This document shows, piece by piece, positions 7,254 through 14,203 of a DNA stretch of 14,203 bases (its first letter is position 1; each line of letters opens with the position of its first letter). Source of the stretch: Desulfuromonadaceae bacterium UBA2294 (GTDB lineage: Bacteria > Desulfobacterota > Desulfuromonadia > Desulfuromonadales > UBA2294); assembly GCA_002345625.1 (NCBI GenBank), contig DDWE01000034.1, positions 1-14,203 on the forward strand, in the 5' to 3' direction. Both the position numbers and the translations under genes were made by a program. The notes under the pieces were generated by a model. That model worked only from the letters and a program-made list of their open reading frames with translations. It had not been told where the DNA came from and did no database searches.

Positions 7254-8945
7254 ATGCTGTCATTCTCCCGCATTAATCGCAACATCCGCTCGATTCGTCG
7301 TTACCGTCAGGTTCTCGGGGTTTTGATCAAATACGGTTTTGGTCAGATCGTCGAACAGCTCAATATCGATTACTACATTGAGCTCGGCCGGCGCATCGTC
7401 ACCCTTGGTACGGCTTCAAAGGAACTGGAACGGCTCACGACTGCACAACGCCTACGGATGGCGATGGAGGAACTGGGGCCGACATTCATCAAACTTGGCC
7501 AGGTCCTTTCGACTCGCCCCGACTTAATCCCCAAAGATTATGCAAACGAGTTTATCCGTCTGCAAGACAAGGTTCCAGCGGCCGACGTCAAAGCAATCAG
7601 CCAGCAGCTCTTTAACCAACTCGGGCGGCCAACTGATGAGCTGTTCAGCTCCTTTGACCTTAAACCTTTGGCCGCCGCTTCTATTAGTCAAGTTCATCGC
7701 GCCCGATTACTCAGTGGCGAAGACGTCGTCGTCAAAATCCAACGCCCCGGCATTGAAAGTGTCATTGAAACAGATCTTGACATCCTGATGGCTTTTGCCT
7801 ATCTGGTCGAAAACCATCTGCCGTCAGGGCTGGTGGCTGATCCTATTGCCGTCGTGCGTGAATTCCGAAGAGTCATCAGACGAGAACTGGACTTCACTCG
7901 CGAAGCACGAACAATCGATCGCTTTGCAGCCAATTTCAATGACAATAAAGCGATCTGCATCCCCAAGGTCTTCTGGGAGTCAACAACTCCTGCCGTCCTG
8001 ACCATGGCCTATATCGACGGCATCAAAATCAATAATTTTGATCAACTACGGAAGGCCGGTTACGATCTGAAGAAGATCGCACACACTGGTGCGGATGCCT
8101 TTCTCGAGCAGGTTCTGGTTCACGGCCTGTTTCACGGCGATCCGCACCCTGGGAATATTTTGGTACTCCCGGATGAGGTGATCTGCCTGCTCGATTTTGG
8201 AATGGTCGGGCATATCGATGAGGCTCTCAAGCAGCAGTTGATCGACCTCATTCTGGCCATCGTCAGCCGGGACACCGAACAAATCATGAGTTACCTGCTT
8301 TATGCCGGCAACCTGACCGAAGAGACAGATCGCCATCACCTGAAACGGGACATGGCGGAATTTATCGACGATTACTACAACACCACCCTGCAAAACATCG
8401 ATGCTGGACATCTCGTGTCAGAATTCATCGACATCCTGCAACGTCACCACGTCAAGTTCCCGGCCGACCTTATACTGTTGGCCAAAGCGCTCATAGCCAT
8501 AGAAGGGATCGGTCGCCAACTCGACCCGGAATTCGATATCGTCGACCACCTTCGCCCTTTTATCACGCGGATGATGCGGAAGCGCCTGTCTCCGGGCTCA
8601 ATCCATAAAGAAGCACGCCATTTCGGTCAAGCCTATTTCAATCTACTACGCTCCTTGCCCGGCGACCTGAAAGAATTTATCGACCGGGTCAATCGGAATA
8701 AGTTCAAAATAGATCTGGAACACCGTGGGCTGGAAAAGCTTATTACTGATATCGACAAATCGAGCAACCGCCTCTCTTTCAGCCTCCTCATTGGTGCGAT
8801 AATCGTTGGGTCATCGCTGATCATGCTGACTGAAAAAGGCCCACAACTGTTCGGATTCCCGGTTCTCGGACTCCTTGGCTACACCTTCGCCGGTTTTCTC
8901 GGATTGTGGCTCTCCATCGCAATTTTACGCTCCGGCCGCATGTAG
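7254..8945 (+). CDS. AarF/UbiB (ABC1/ADCK) family kinase-like protein
   Basis: This is a member of the atypical protein-kinase-like UbiB family, which supports isoprenoid quinone synthesis and lipid handling at the membrane. The 563 residues match bacterial UbiB length. The KxGQ signature KLGQ is at 80-83, the Ala-rich nucleotide loop AAASISQVHRA at 140-150, the ATP-binding Lys161 in VVVKIQRPG, the catalytic segment HGDPHPGN at 294-301 (Asp296, Asn301) and DFG at 314-316. Two C-terminal hydrophobic helices (about 509-527 and 534-556) anchor it in the inner membrane, as in E. coli UbiB. If the host uses menaquinone, as expected for Desulfuromonadia, its target is not ubiquinone. The ATG has a purine-rich GAGGAGAGG immediately upstream. 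Confidence 0.95.
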   Translation: MLSFSRINRNIRSIRRYRQVLGVLIKYGFGQIVEQLNIDYYIELGRRIVTLGTASKELERLTTAQRLRMAMEELGPTFIKLGQVLSTRPDLIPKDYANEFIRLQDKVPAADVKAISQQLFNQLGRPTDELFSSFDLKPLAAASISQVHRARLLSGEDVVVKIQRPGIESVIETDLDILMAFAYLVENHLPSGLVADPIAVVREFRRVIRRELDFTREARTIDRFAANFNDNKAICIPKVFWESTTPAVLTMAYIDGIKINNFDQLRKAGYDLKKIAHTGADAFLEQVLVHGLFHGDPHPGNILVLPDEVICLLDFGMVGHIDEALKQQLIDLILAIVSRDTEQIMSYLLYAGNLTEETDRHHLKRDMAEFIDDYYNTTLQNIDAGHLVSEFIDILQRHHVKFPADLILLAKALIAIEGIGRQLDPEFDIVDHLRPFITRMMRKRLSPGSIHKEARHFGQAYFNLLRSLPGDLKEFIDRVNRNKFKIDLEHRGLEKLITDIDKSSNRLSFSLLIGAIIVGSSLIMLTEKGPQLFGFPVLGLLGYTFAGFLGLWLSIAILRSGRM

Positions 8946-8957
8946 CCTATTGACATA

Positions 8958-9001
8958 GTGTGGACAAATCACCACACAAACGGTTGCACACCCACCACAC
9001 A
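8958..9001 (+). promoter_or_regulatory. Repeated CACCACACA motifs, possible enhancer sites upstream of lpxC
   Basis: CACCACACA occurs at 8970-8978 and again at 8993-9001, 23 bases apart, close to two helical turns. GTGTGG at 8958-8963 forms an inverted repeat with the first copy (CCACAC at 8972-8977) across an 8-base spacer. If the sigma-54-like element downstream is real, these motifs lie about 95-140 bases before its start site, where enhancer-binding proteins usually dock. No protein has been tied to this motif. Confidence 0.4.
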
Positions 9002-9070
9002 GCTCCCGAACTACTCAGCCGACCGAATAATTTAACAAGTACTTACAACAACTTACACAAATTCTGCCTT

Positions 9071-9086
9071 TGGCACGCTCCTTGTA
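9071..9086 (+). promoter_or_regulatory. Candidate sigma-54 (-24/-12) promoter of lpxC
   Basis: TGGCACG (9071-9077), four bases, then TTGT (9082-9085) matches the sigma-54 consensus TGGCACGNNNNTTGC, including the invariant GG and correct spacing. The one deviation is T for C in the -12 GC pair. It lies in the non-coding gap between the UbiB-family gene and lpxC, 54 bases before the preferred lpxC start, giving a leader of about 45 bases. Confidence 0.6.
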
Positions 9087-9139
9087 TATATCAATTACAG
9101 CGCCACGATTTGAACACTGTTATGCAAGGATATATTGCC

Positions 9140-10069
9140 ATGGTTTATCAGAGTACAATTTCCCAGCCTCTGACCATCGCCGGCATCGGGCTGCACAGCG
9201 GTCGCGAGATCACTATGCATCTGCGGCCTGCCGAAGCAGGGACCGGTATCGTCTTTCACCGCCGAGAGGGGGACCGCAGCGTCAGTATTACCGCTGCGTC
9301 AAGCAACGTCGTCGATACGCGCCTTGCCACTGTCCTTGGCAAAGGGGGCCTCAGCGTATCGACCGTCGAACATTTCATGGCAGCCCTTTATACTTTCGGT
9401 ATCGACCATCTGCATATTGATATCGACGGGCCGGAAGTCCCGATCATGGATGGCAGCGCCCAACCTTTTCTGCGCATGCTCCGGTCGGCCGGACGTCGGC
9501 AGCTTACACAACCGAAAAAATTCCTGGCCATTCGCAAGCCGATCAATCTGGTTGCAGGTGAAAAACGCATCAACATCATCCCCTCACGATTTCTACGCAT
9601 CAGCTCTGACATCGCCTTCGACCACCCGAGCATCGGGCTGCAACGGCGCGCAATCAAGCTCTCTCCCGACCTGTTCGAGCGCGAGATTGCCCCGGCCCGC
9701 ACCTTTGGTTTCCTTGAAGAAGTCGAGTACCTCAAAGCCAACGGCCTCGCCCTTGGCGGGTCGCTGGAGAATGCCATTGTCATCGGCAAGGACGGCGTCA
9801 TGAACCCGGATGGCTTGCGTTATAATGATGAGTTTGTGCGTCATAAAATTCTCGACACCATCGGCGATTTCAGCCTGCTCGGCTATCCGCTGCTCGGCCA
9901 CATCCGGACCTACAAGGGCGGGCACGACATCAACCATTTGATGGTCGAGAAAATTCTGGCATCTCCTGATTGCTGGCAACTGGTTGAGTTGAGCGAAACC
10001 GACCTGCGTCATGCGGCGCCCAAAACAGCCACAGCCGGACTGCGTGAACTCGCTTTTTATAATCCATAG
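9140..10069 (+). CDS. lpxC: UDP-3-O-acyl-N-acetylglucosamine deacetylase LpxC
   Basis: LpxC is the cytoplasmic zinc amidase that deacetylates UDP-3-O-acyl-GlcNAc, the committed step of lipid A synthesis. With the start at 9140 the protein has 309 residues, the usual family length. It begins STISQPLTIAGIGLHSG, typical of LpxC. Key sites are EH at 77-78 (catalytic Glu and zinc ligand His78), PIMDGS at 101-106, HKILD at 235-239 (zinc ligands His235 and Asp239) and GGHDINH with His262 as the likely general acid-base residue. The frame stays open up to 8960, but the added residues are low-complexity, lie over the likely promoter and lack family similarity. ATG 9140 has AAGGA nine bases upstream. 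The gene appears monocistronic, with its own promoter and a strong terminator. Confidence 0.96.
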   Translation: MVYQSTISQPLTIAGIGLHSGREITMHLRPAEAGTGIVFHRREGDRSVSITAASSNVVDTRLATVLGKGGLSVSTVEHFMAALYTFGIDHLHIDIDGPEVPIMDGSAQPFLRMLRSAGRRQLTQPKKFLAIRKPINLVAGEKRINIIPSRFLRISSDIAFDHPSIGLQRRAIKLSPDLFEREIAPARTFGFLEEVEYLKANGLALGGSLENAIVIGKDGVMNPDGLRYNDEFVRHKILDTIGDFSLLGYPLLGHIRTYKGGHDINHLMVEKILASPDCWQLVELSETDLRHAAPKTATAGLRELAFYNP

Positions 10070-10086
10070 CAGCCTCTTAACCCAAC

Positions 10087-10117
10087 AAAAAAGGCAGCCG
10101 ATGTGGCTGCCTTTTTT
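10087..10117 (+). terminator. Intrinsic terminator of lpxC
   Basis: A perfect 13-bp inverted repeat, AAAAAAGGCAGCC (10087-10099) and GGCTGCCTTTTTT (10105-10117), encloses the 5-base loop GATGT. The T run follows directly and the matching A run precedes it, so it could work in both directions. It lies 17 bases after the lpxC stop and insulates lpxC from the kinase operon. Confidence 0.92.
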
Positions 10118-10128
10118 ATTTCAGTGAC

Positions 10129-10158
10129 TTGCATTCAGAGCAGCGACTGACCTATTAT
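10129..10158 (+). promoter_or_regulatory. Candidate sigma-70 promoter of the sensor kinase operon
   Basis: TTGCAT (10129-10134) and TATTAT (10153-10158) are 18 bases apart, matching the -35 at four and the -10 at five of six positions. They lie between the lpxC terminator and the kinase start at 10189, the only non-coding space available, so the two-component operon probably has its own vegetative promoter. Confidence 0.5.
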
Positions 10159-10188
10159 GTGTGATGGTTTGCTCTGCAAGGGGAATGC

Positions 10189-12441
10189 ATGTCTACCCAC
10201 CCTGAAACACCGTCACTGGAACAACAGAAACGTCGCCGCAAGCTCCGCCGCGAATGGCTGATTGCCCTCGTCGTCGTTGTCCTGATCGCACTTTTTTCCC
10301 ACTTCGAGGCACAACTCTTTGCCCTGTCGGAAAAGCTTCCCCTCTCAAACAGTATCCTGGCGCTGGCCATCATCAACGTCAACATCCTGTTAATTATCCT
10401 TTTTTTATTTCTCGTCTTTCGCAACATCTTCAAACTGGTCCTAGAACGACGACGCGGTGTCCCTGGTGCGCGGCTACGCTCGAAACTGGTGGTCACCTTC
10501 GTCGGACTCTCGCTGATTCCGACCATGTTGCTCTATTTTGTTTCGGCAGGGCTGATCACCGACTCGATCGACAACTGGTTTAACCAACAGATCGAGACAT
10601 CCTTGCAAGAGTCAGTCGATGTTGCCCAGACCTATTATAAAAACTCTGCAACCAATGCCCTCTATTATGCTGATCGTCTGGCGGAAATCATCAAGGAAGA
10701 GCGACTGCTCAAGGAAGAGAATCTCTCGGCACTCAAAGAAGTCATCCAGAAGAAACAGCAGGAGTACAACCTGGGAATCGTCGAAGTTTTTTCTTCAACC
10801 TATGAGGAGCTCGTCCGCTCGGAAAACCCGCAAATCCCAGCGGCTGAATTTACTGATCCGGGATCAGAAAGTATTCGTGATGCGCTGAAAGGGCAACGTT
10901 TCAGTCGCATCACACCCATCGGTCGCGCCGATTTGATTCGAGGCATCGTCCCGATCTACTCCAGTTGGAATCAGAATGACATTGTCGGCGTTGTTGTCGT
11001 CAACTACTACGTCCCCTATTCCCTGGTGGCAAAAATGAAGGAGATCTCTAACTCCTTTGAACAATACAAAAGCTCCAAACTGATCAAGGGGAGCATCAAG
11101 ACATGGTATTTAGTGTTTCTGCTCCTGATTGCCCTTGTCATTATTTTTCTGGCGACCTGGTTCGGCTTTCACCTCGCCCGGGGAATTACAGTTCCCATTC
11201 AGGAACTGGCCGTTGCGACAAAAAGTGTTGCTGAAGGGAACCTCGACATTCACATCACGGCACAAAGCGACGACGAGGTGGGGATTCTTATCGACTCGTT
11301 CAACACCATGACGGCCGACCTGCGTCGTGGTCAACAGCGACTGACAGAAGCCAACAGAAACCTGCAAGCCTCCAACCTCGAACTGGAGCAGCGCCGCAGA
11401 TACATGGAAATCGTTCTGCGCAACGTCACAGCCGGCATTATTTCGGTCGATCGTCAGGGCCACCTGACCACAATTAACACCGCCGCTGAGAACCTGTTGC
11501 ACCTTGCGGTCGACAAGGTGCTTGGCCAAAATTTCCGTGACGTAGTCGATGACGCACACGTCCCCCTGGTCAATGAAACGCTAACGGAGCTGCGTGACTC
11601 GGGCAAAGATTCCATACGCAAGCAGTTAACCTTGCCGGTGGGTGAAAACAAATTGACCCTGCAAGTCACCGTAACAAACCTGCATGACGAAGCAGACGTT
11701 TTCATGGGAACAGTTGTTATTTTTGACGATCTCACTCAATTACTCAAAGCCCAACGCATGGCAGCATGGCGTGAGGTCGCTCGGCGTATTGCCCATGAGA
11801 TCAAAAACCCGCTGACTCCGATTCAGCTTTCTGCACAGCGTTTACGCAGAAAATATCTCGAACGTTTCAACAGTGAAGATCCGGTCTTCGATGATTGCAC
11901 CAACCTCATCATCAACCAGGTAGACGATCTGAAAAACCTGGTTAATGAGTTCTCCAGCTTTGCGCGAATGCCGGCCAGTCACCCCGCGCCAAATCAACTT
12001 AACGAAATCCTGGCAGAGGCAGTCGCTCTTTATCAGGAAGGTCACCACGAAATTGAATTTATCTATCATCCCGACACAACAATGCCGGTTTTTAGTCTCG
12101 ATCGTGACCAGATCAAGCGTGTCTGCATTAATTTGATCGACAATGCCATTGGTGCTATAGAGGATCTGGGCCACATCGAGGTGCGGAGCAACTACAATTC
12201 GGCCCTGCAGATGGCCAACTTCTCGATTTCTGACAACGGTTGCGGAATTGAGCCCGAAGACCGCCCCAGACTTTTTGAGCCCTATTTTTCAACTAAAAAA
12301 TCAGGCACCGGGCTTGGTCTGGCTATCGTTGCCACGATCATTTCCGACCACAACGGCTACATCCGGGTCAAAAATAACACACCAAAAGGGACGACATTTA
12401 TTGTCGAGCTGCCAACCAGCGGCAACCCTCTCCCCGCCTAG
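10189..12441 (+). CDS. NtrY-like membrane sensor histidine kinase
   Basis: This 750-residue inner-membrane sensor kinase has the domain plan of NtrY. Hydrophobic helices lie at about 23-37, 55-77, 99-120 and 305-325, with a periplasmic sensor domain between the third and fourth (about 121-304). HAMP (about 326-380), a coiled coil, and a PAS domain (about 403-520) follow. The dimerisation domain carries the H-box IAHEIKNPLTPIQ with phospho-accepting His536. The ATPase domain has the N-box Asn652 (NLIDNA), G1 DNGCGI (682-687), F-box FEPYFSTK (696-703) and G2 GTGLGLAI (706-713); all catalytic motifs are intact. The start at 10189 has AAGGGG five bases upstream. The partner regulator starts 14 bases after its stop. 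The signal is unknown; lpxC next door suggests envelope status, as inference. Confidence 0.93.
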   Translation: MSTHPETPSLEQQKRRRKLRREWLIALVVVVLIALFSHFEAQLFALSEKLPLSNSILALAIINVNILLIILFLFLVFRNIFKLVLERRRGVPGARLRSKLVVTFVGLSLIPTMLLYFVSAGLITDSIDNWFNQQIETSLQESVDVAQTYYKNSATNALYYADRLAEIIKEERLLKEENLSALKEVIQKKQQEYNLGIVEVFSSTYEELVRSENPQIPAAEFTDPGSESIRDALKGQRFSRITPIGRADLIRGIVPIYSSWNQNDIVGVVVVNYYVPYSLVAKMKEISNSFEQYKSSKLIKGSIKTWYLVFLLLIALVIIFLATWFGFHLARGITVPIQELAVATKSVAEGNLDIHITAQSDDEVGILIDSFNTMTADLRRGQQRLTEANRNLQASNLELEQRRRYMEIVLRNVTAGIISVDRQGHLTTINTAAENLLHLAVDKVLGQNFRDVVDDAHVPLVNETLTELRDSGKDSIRKQLTLPVGENKLTLQVTVTNLHDEADVFMGTVVIFDDLTQLLKAQRMAAWREVARRIAHEIKNPLTPIQLSAQRLRRKYLERFNSEDPVFDDCTNLIINQVDDLKNLVNEFSSFARMPASHPAPNQLNEILAEAVALYQEGHHEIEFIYHPDTTMPVFSLDRDQIKRVCINLIDNAIGAIEDLGHIEVRSNYNSALQMANFSISDNGCGIEPEDRPRLFEPYFSTKKSGTGLGLAIVATIISDHNGYIRVKNNTPKGTTFIVELPTSGNPLPA

Positions 12442-12454
12442 CTAAAGGGACGCA

Positions 12455-13834
12455 ATGAAAAACATCCTGATCATCGATGACGAAAGCAGCATCCGTAGCA
12501 GCCTCGCAGGGATTCTCAACGACGAGGGTTTCCGGGTTATTTCAGCCGAAAACGGAGTAAAAGGGATCGAACTGCTGGGCGAAGAATCGCCGGACCTGAT
12601 TCTTCTCGACATCTGGATGCCGGGTATGGATGGGCTGGAAACACTTCGCCGAATCCGAGAAGAGTTTCCCGATCAGATGGTCATAATGATGAGTGGTCAT
12701 GGCACCATTGAAACAGCTGTGAAAGCCACCCGCCTCGGGGCCTTCGATTTCATTGAAAAGCCCCTGTCTCTGGAAAAAGTACTGCACAGCATTCAACAGG
12801 CGATAAAGATTCGGCAACTCGTCGAAGAGAACCGTTCCCTCAAGGCTACGATTGCTAAAGAATACGAAATGGTCGGCAACAGCGCTCCGATTCGCGACCT
12901 GAAGAACCAGATCAGAATCGCTGCACCAACGTCTGGCTGGGTACTGATCACAGGAGAAAATGGCACTGGCAAAGAACTCGTCGCGCGTGCCATTCACCTA
13001 CAATCGCAGCGCAAATCCCGCCCATTTATTGAAGTCAATTGTGCAGCGATCCCCGAAGAGTTAATTGAATCAGAGCTTTTCGGTCATGAAAAAGGCGCTT
13101 TCACAGGTGCAACAACCCAGCGTAAGGGGAAATTTGATCTCGCACACGAAGGGACTTTGTTCCTTGATGAAATTGGCGACATGAGCCTTAAAACTCAGGC
13201 GAAAGTACTGCGTATCCTGCAAGAAAGAAAATTTGAAAGGGTCGGGGGGCAACGGACCATTGAGGTCGACGTGCGTGTCATAGCAGCGACCAACAAAAAT
13301 CTGGATGATGAAATTCGGAAAGGGGCATTTCGCGAAGACCTTTATTATCGGCTTAATGTTCTCCCCTTTCATGTCCCACCCCTGCGCGAGAGGCGAGCTG
13401 ATATCGAATCACTTGCCACTCATTTTCTGAACTACTTCTGCCAAAAAGAAGGGCGACCCGTTAAACATCTTTCGCCCGAAGCATTGTCTGCCCTGCAATA
13501 CTATTCATGGCCTGGAAATGTCCGTGAATTAAAAAATCTCATTGAACGCTTGGTCATCATGACTCTGGACAATCTAATCACCCCGGCTCAGCTCCCCTCC
13601 ATCCTATCGGCTGAGCAAAGTTCAGGAGAGCATGGCCCCAGCGATTCGGCAAAAGAAGTCGAACTGCTGACTGGGAACTTCAAAGAGGCACGTGAACAGT
13701 TTGAGCGCCGCTATCTACTCGCCAAACTGCAGGAAAACGATTGGAATGTGTCAAAAACAGCCGAATCTATTGACGTTGAACGATCTAACCTTCACCGTAA
13801 AATAAAATCGCTGAACATTGAATTGAGTAAATAA
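12455..13834 (+). CDS. NtrX/NtrC-family sigma-54-dependent response regulator
   Basis: This 459-residue transcription activator should receive phosphate from the adjacent kinase and open sigma-54 promoters. The receiver domain (1-about 120) has the acidic pair D8/D9, phospho-accepting Asp52, Ser80 and Lys102. The AAA+ domain (about 138-365) has Walker A GENGTGKE (167-174), the sigma-54-contacting loop GAFTGA (214-219), Walker B GTLFLDEIGDM (233-243) and the arginine-finger segment GAFREDLYYRLN (290-301). A Fis-type helix-turn-helix ends the protein (WNVSKTAESIDVERSNLHRK, 430-449). All activity motifs are intact, so it should be a true sigma-54 activator. The start has AAAGGGA four bases upstream and lies 14 bases after the kinase stop. 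Targets are unknown; the sigma-54-like site before lpxC is the nearest candidate. Confidence 0.95.
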   Translation: MKNILIIDDESSIRSSLAGILNDEGFRVISAENGVKGIELLGEESPDLILLDIWMPGMDGLETLRRIREEFPDQMVIMMSGHGTIETAVKATRLGAFDFIEKPLSLEKVLHSIQQAIKIRQLVEENRSLKATIAKEYEMVGNSAPIRDLKNQIRIAAPTSGWVLITGENGTGKELVARAIHLQSQRKSRPFIEVNCAAIPEELIESELFGHEKGAFTGATTQRKGKFDLAHEGTLFLDEIGDMSLKTQAKVLRILQERKFERVGGQRTIEVDVRVIAATNKNLDDEIRKGAFREDLYYRLNVLPFHVPPLRERRADIESLATHFLNYFCQKEGRPVKHLSPEALSALQYYSWPGNVRELKNLIERLVIMTLDNLITPAQLPSILSAEQSSGEHGPSDSAKEVELLTGNFKEAREQFERRYLLAKLQENDWNVSKTAESIDVERSNLHRKIKSLNIELSK

Positions 13835-13892
13835 GTACACAGTATCGCCGGAGGCGAGCCCTCTATAACCACTCGAAATTTATAAAACAAAC

Positions 13893-13930
13893 AAAAAAAG
13901 AGCCCACCTCGGATGAGGTGGGCTCTTTTC
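13893..13930. terminator. Bidirectional terminator between the regulator gene and the rRNA operon
   Basis: GAGCCCACCTC (13900-13910) and GAGGTGGGCTC (13915-13925) form a perfect 11-bp stem with the loop GGAT. On the minus strand the hairpin is followed by seven T residues and more T-rich sequence, making it a strong terminator for the rRNA operon. On the plus strand TTTT follows, so it can also stop the two-component operon. The two operons converge here. Confidence 0.9.
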
Positions 13931-13936
13931 AAATAA

Positions 13937-14055
13937 TTTCGGCGACGTCCTACTTTCCCACACAGTTGCCCATGCAGTATCATCGGCGCTACAGGGCTTA
14001 ACTTCTGTGTTCGGGATGGGAACAGGTGTGACCCCTGCGCTATAGTCACCGAAAA
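13937..14055 (-). rRNA. 5S ribosomal RNA
   Basis: The reverse complement holds the conserved 5S core: GGTCACACCTGTTCCCATCC, then GAACACAGAAGTTAAGCCC, then GCGCCGATGATACTGCATGG and GTGGGAAAGTAGGACGTCGC. The ends pair as helix I: TTTCGGTGAC at the 5' end with GTCGCCGAAA at the 3' end, with one G-U pair, which sets the boundaries to within a few bases. The length of about 119 is normal. It lies downstream of 23S rRNA in a standard rRNA operon. Confidence 0.95.
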
Positions 14056-14130
14056 GCGTAAACTTTTTCGGTACAATTGCGTAGATATACTTGCATGATT
14101 CGAACATATTTGGCAATCAATTTGAAGAGT

Positions 14131-14155
14131 ACGGGGGGAGGGATCCTCCCCCCGT
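14131..14155 (-). other. GC-rich hairpin in the 23S-5S spacer
   Basis: ACGGGGGGAGG (14131-14141) and CCTCCCCCCGT (14145-14155) form a perfect 11-bp inverted repeat around the 3-base centre GAT. It lies in the otherwise AT-rich transcribed spacer between 23S and 5S rRNA. No T run follows on the minus strand, so it is not a simple terminator; a processing signal for the precursor rRNA is a reasonable guess. Confidence 0.7.
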
Positions 14156-14171
14156 CTCCAAAAAACTTTTT

Positions 14172-14203
14172 ATGGTCAAGCCTCACGGTCAATTAGTACC
14201 GGT
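14172..14203 (-). rRNA. 23S ribosomal RNA, 3' end (partial)
   Basis: The reverse complement of the window's last bases reads ACCGGTACTAATTGACCGTG followed by AGGCTTGACCAT. This matches the conserved 3' end of bacterial 23S rRNA, which in E. coli reads GGTACTAATGAACCGTGAGG then CTTAACCTT. Only about 32 bases are inside the window; the rest lies to the right. The exact 3' end is uncertain by a few bases. Confidence 0.9.

Noticed and set aside
8960..9139. N-terminal extension of the lpxC frame by 60 residues
   Set aside because: The extension lies over the repeats and the sigma-54-like element, is rich in His and Thr without family similarity, and makes the protein too long. ATG 9140 has a ribosome-binding site and gives the normal LpxC N-terminus.
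13792..14116. Minus-strand open frames over 5S rRNA and its spacer
   Set aside because: They overlap a clearly identified 5S rRNA and its terminator, so they are not protein genes.

Overview
The window reads as a chromosomal segment of a Gram-negative, moderately GC-rich bacterium, most likely a member of the Desulfuromonadia (the Geobacter/Desulfuromonas/Pelobacter group). That placement is an inference. It rests on lpxC (lipid A), an NtrY/NtrX-type pair working with sigma-54, the iron-sulfur type QueH instead of QueG, an AarF/UbiB kinase preceded by a small coiled-coil protein, and a GGDEF protein of a type I associate with this group. Every protein gene lies on the plus strand; only the rRNA operon at the right edge lies on the minus strand. 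No insertion sequence, phage gene, CRISPR array or tRNA was seen.

Layout. (1) 1-2914: ruvB (Holliday junction motor, probably directly after ruvA), a membrane HAMP-GGDEF protein and a small lipoprotein. The three are packed with overlapping or near-overlapping stop and start codons and end at a strong intrinsic terminator. (2) 2951-6865: a 767-residue protein I do not recognise, followed 24 bases later by queH (queuosine synthesis), then a patatin-type phospholipase. (3) 6874-8945: a candidate sigma-70 promoter, a 101-residue phasin/coiled-coil protein and an AarF/UbiB-family kinase-like protein 7 bases further on. (4) 8946-10117: an AT-rich regulatory region with repeated CACCACACA motifs and a sigma-54-like -24/-12 element, then lpxC and a perfect 13-bp terminator. 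(5) 10129-13930: a sigma-70-like promoter, an NtrY-like sensor kinase, an NtrX/NtrC-like sigma-54 activator, and a hairpin that ends both this operon and the facing rRNA operon. (6) 13937-14203: 5S rRNA and the last bases of 23S rRNA, minus strand, separated by a spacer with a very GC-rich perfect hairpin.

How the parts may work together. The best candidate for something undescribed is region 4-5. lpxC, the committed step of lipid A synthesis, appears to have a sigma-54 promoter with upstream repeats at the usual enhancer distance, and the next operon encodes a membrane sensor kinase and a sigma-54 enhancer-binding regulator. This suggests, but does not prove, envelope-responsive transcriptional control of lipid A synthesis. 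The second candidate is the GGDEF protein after ruvB: it has Ser where canonical diguanylate cyclases have the guanine-contacting Asp, the substitution known from Geobacter hybrid (Hypr) GGDEF enzymes that make 3',3'-cGAMP.
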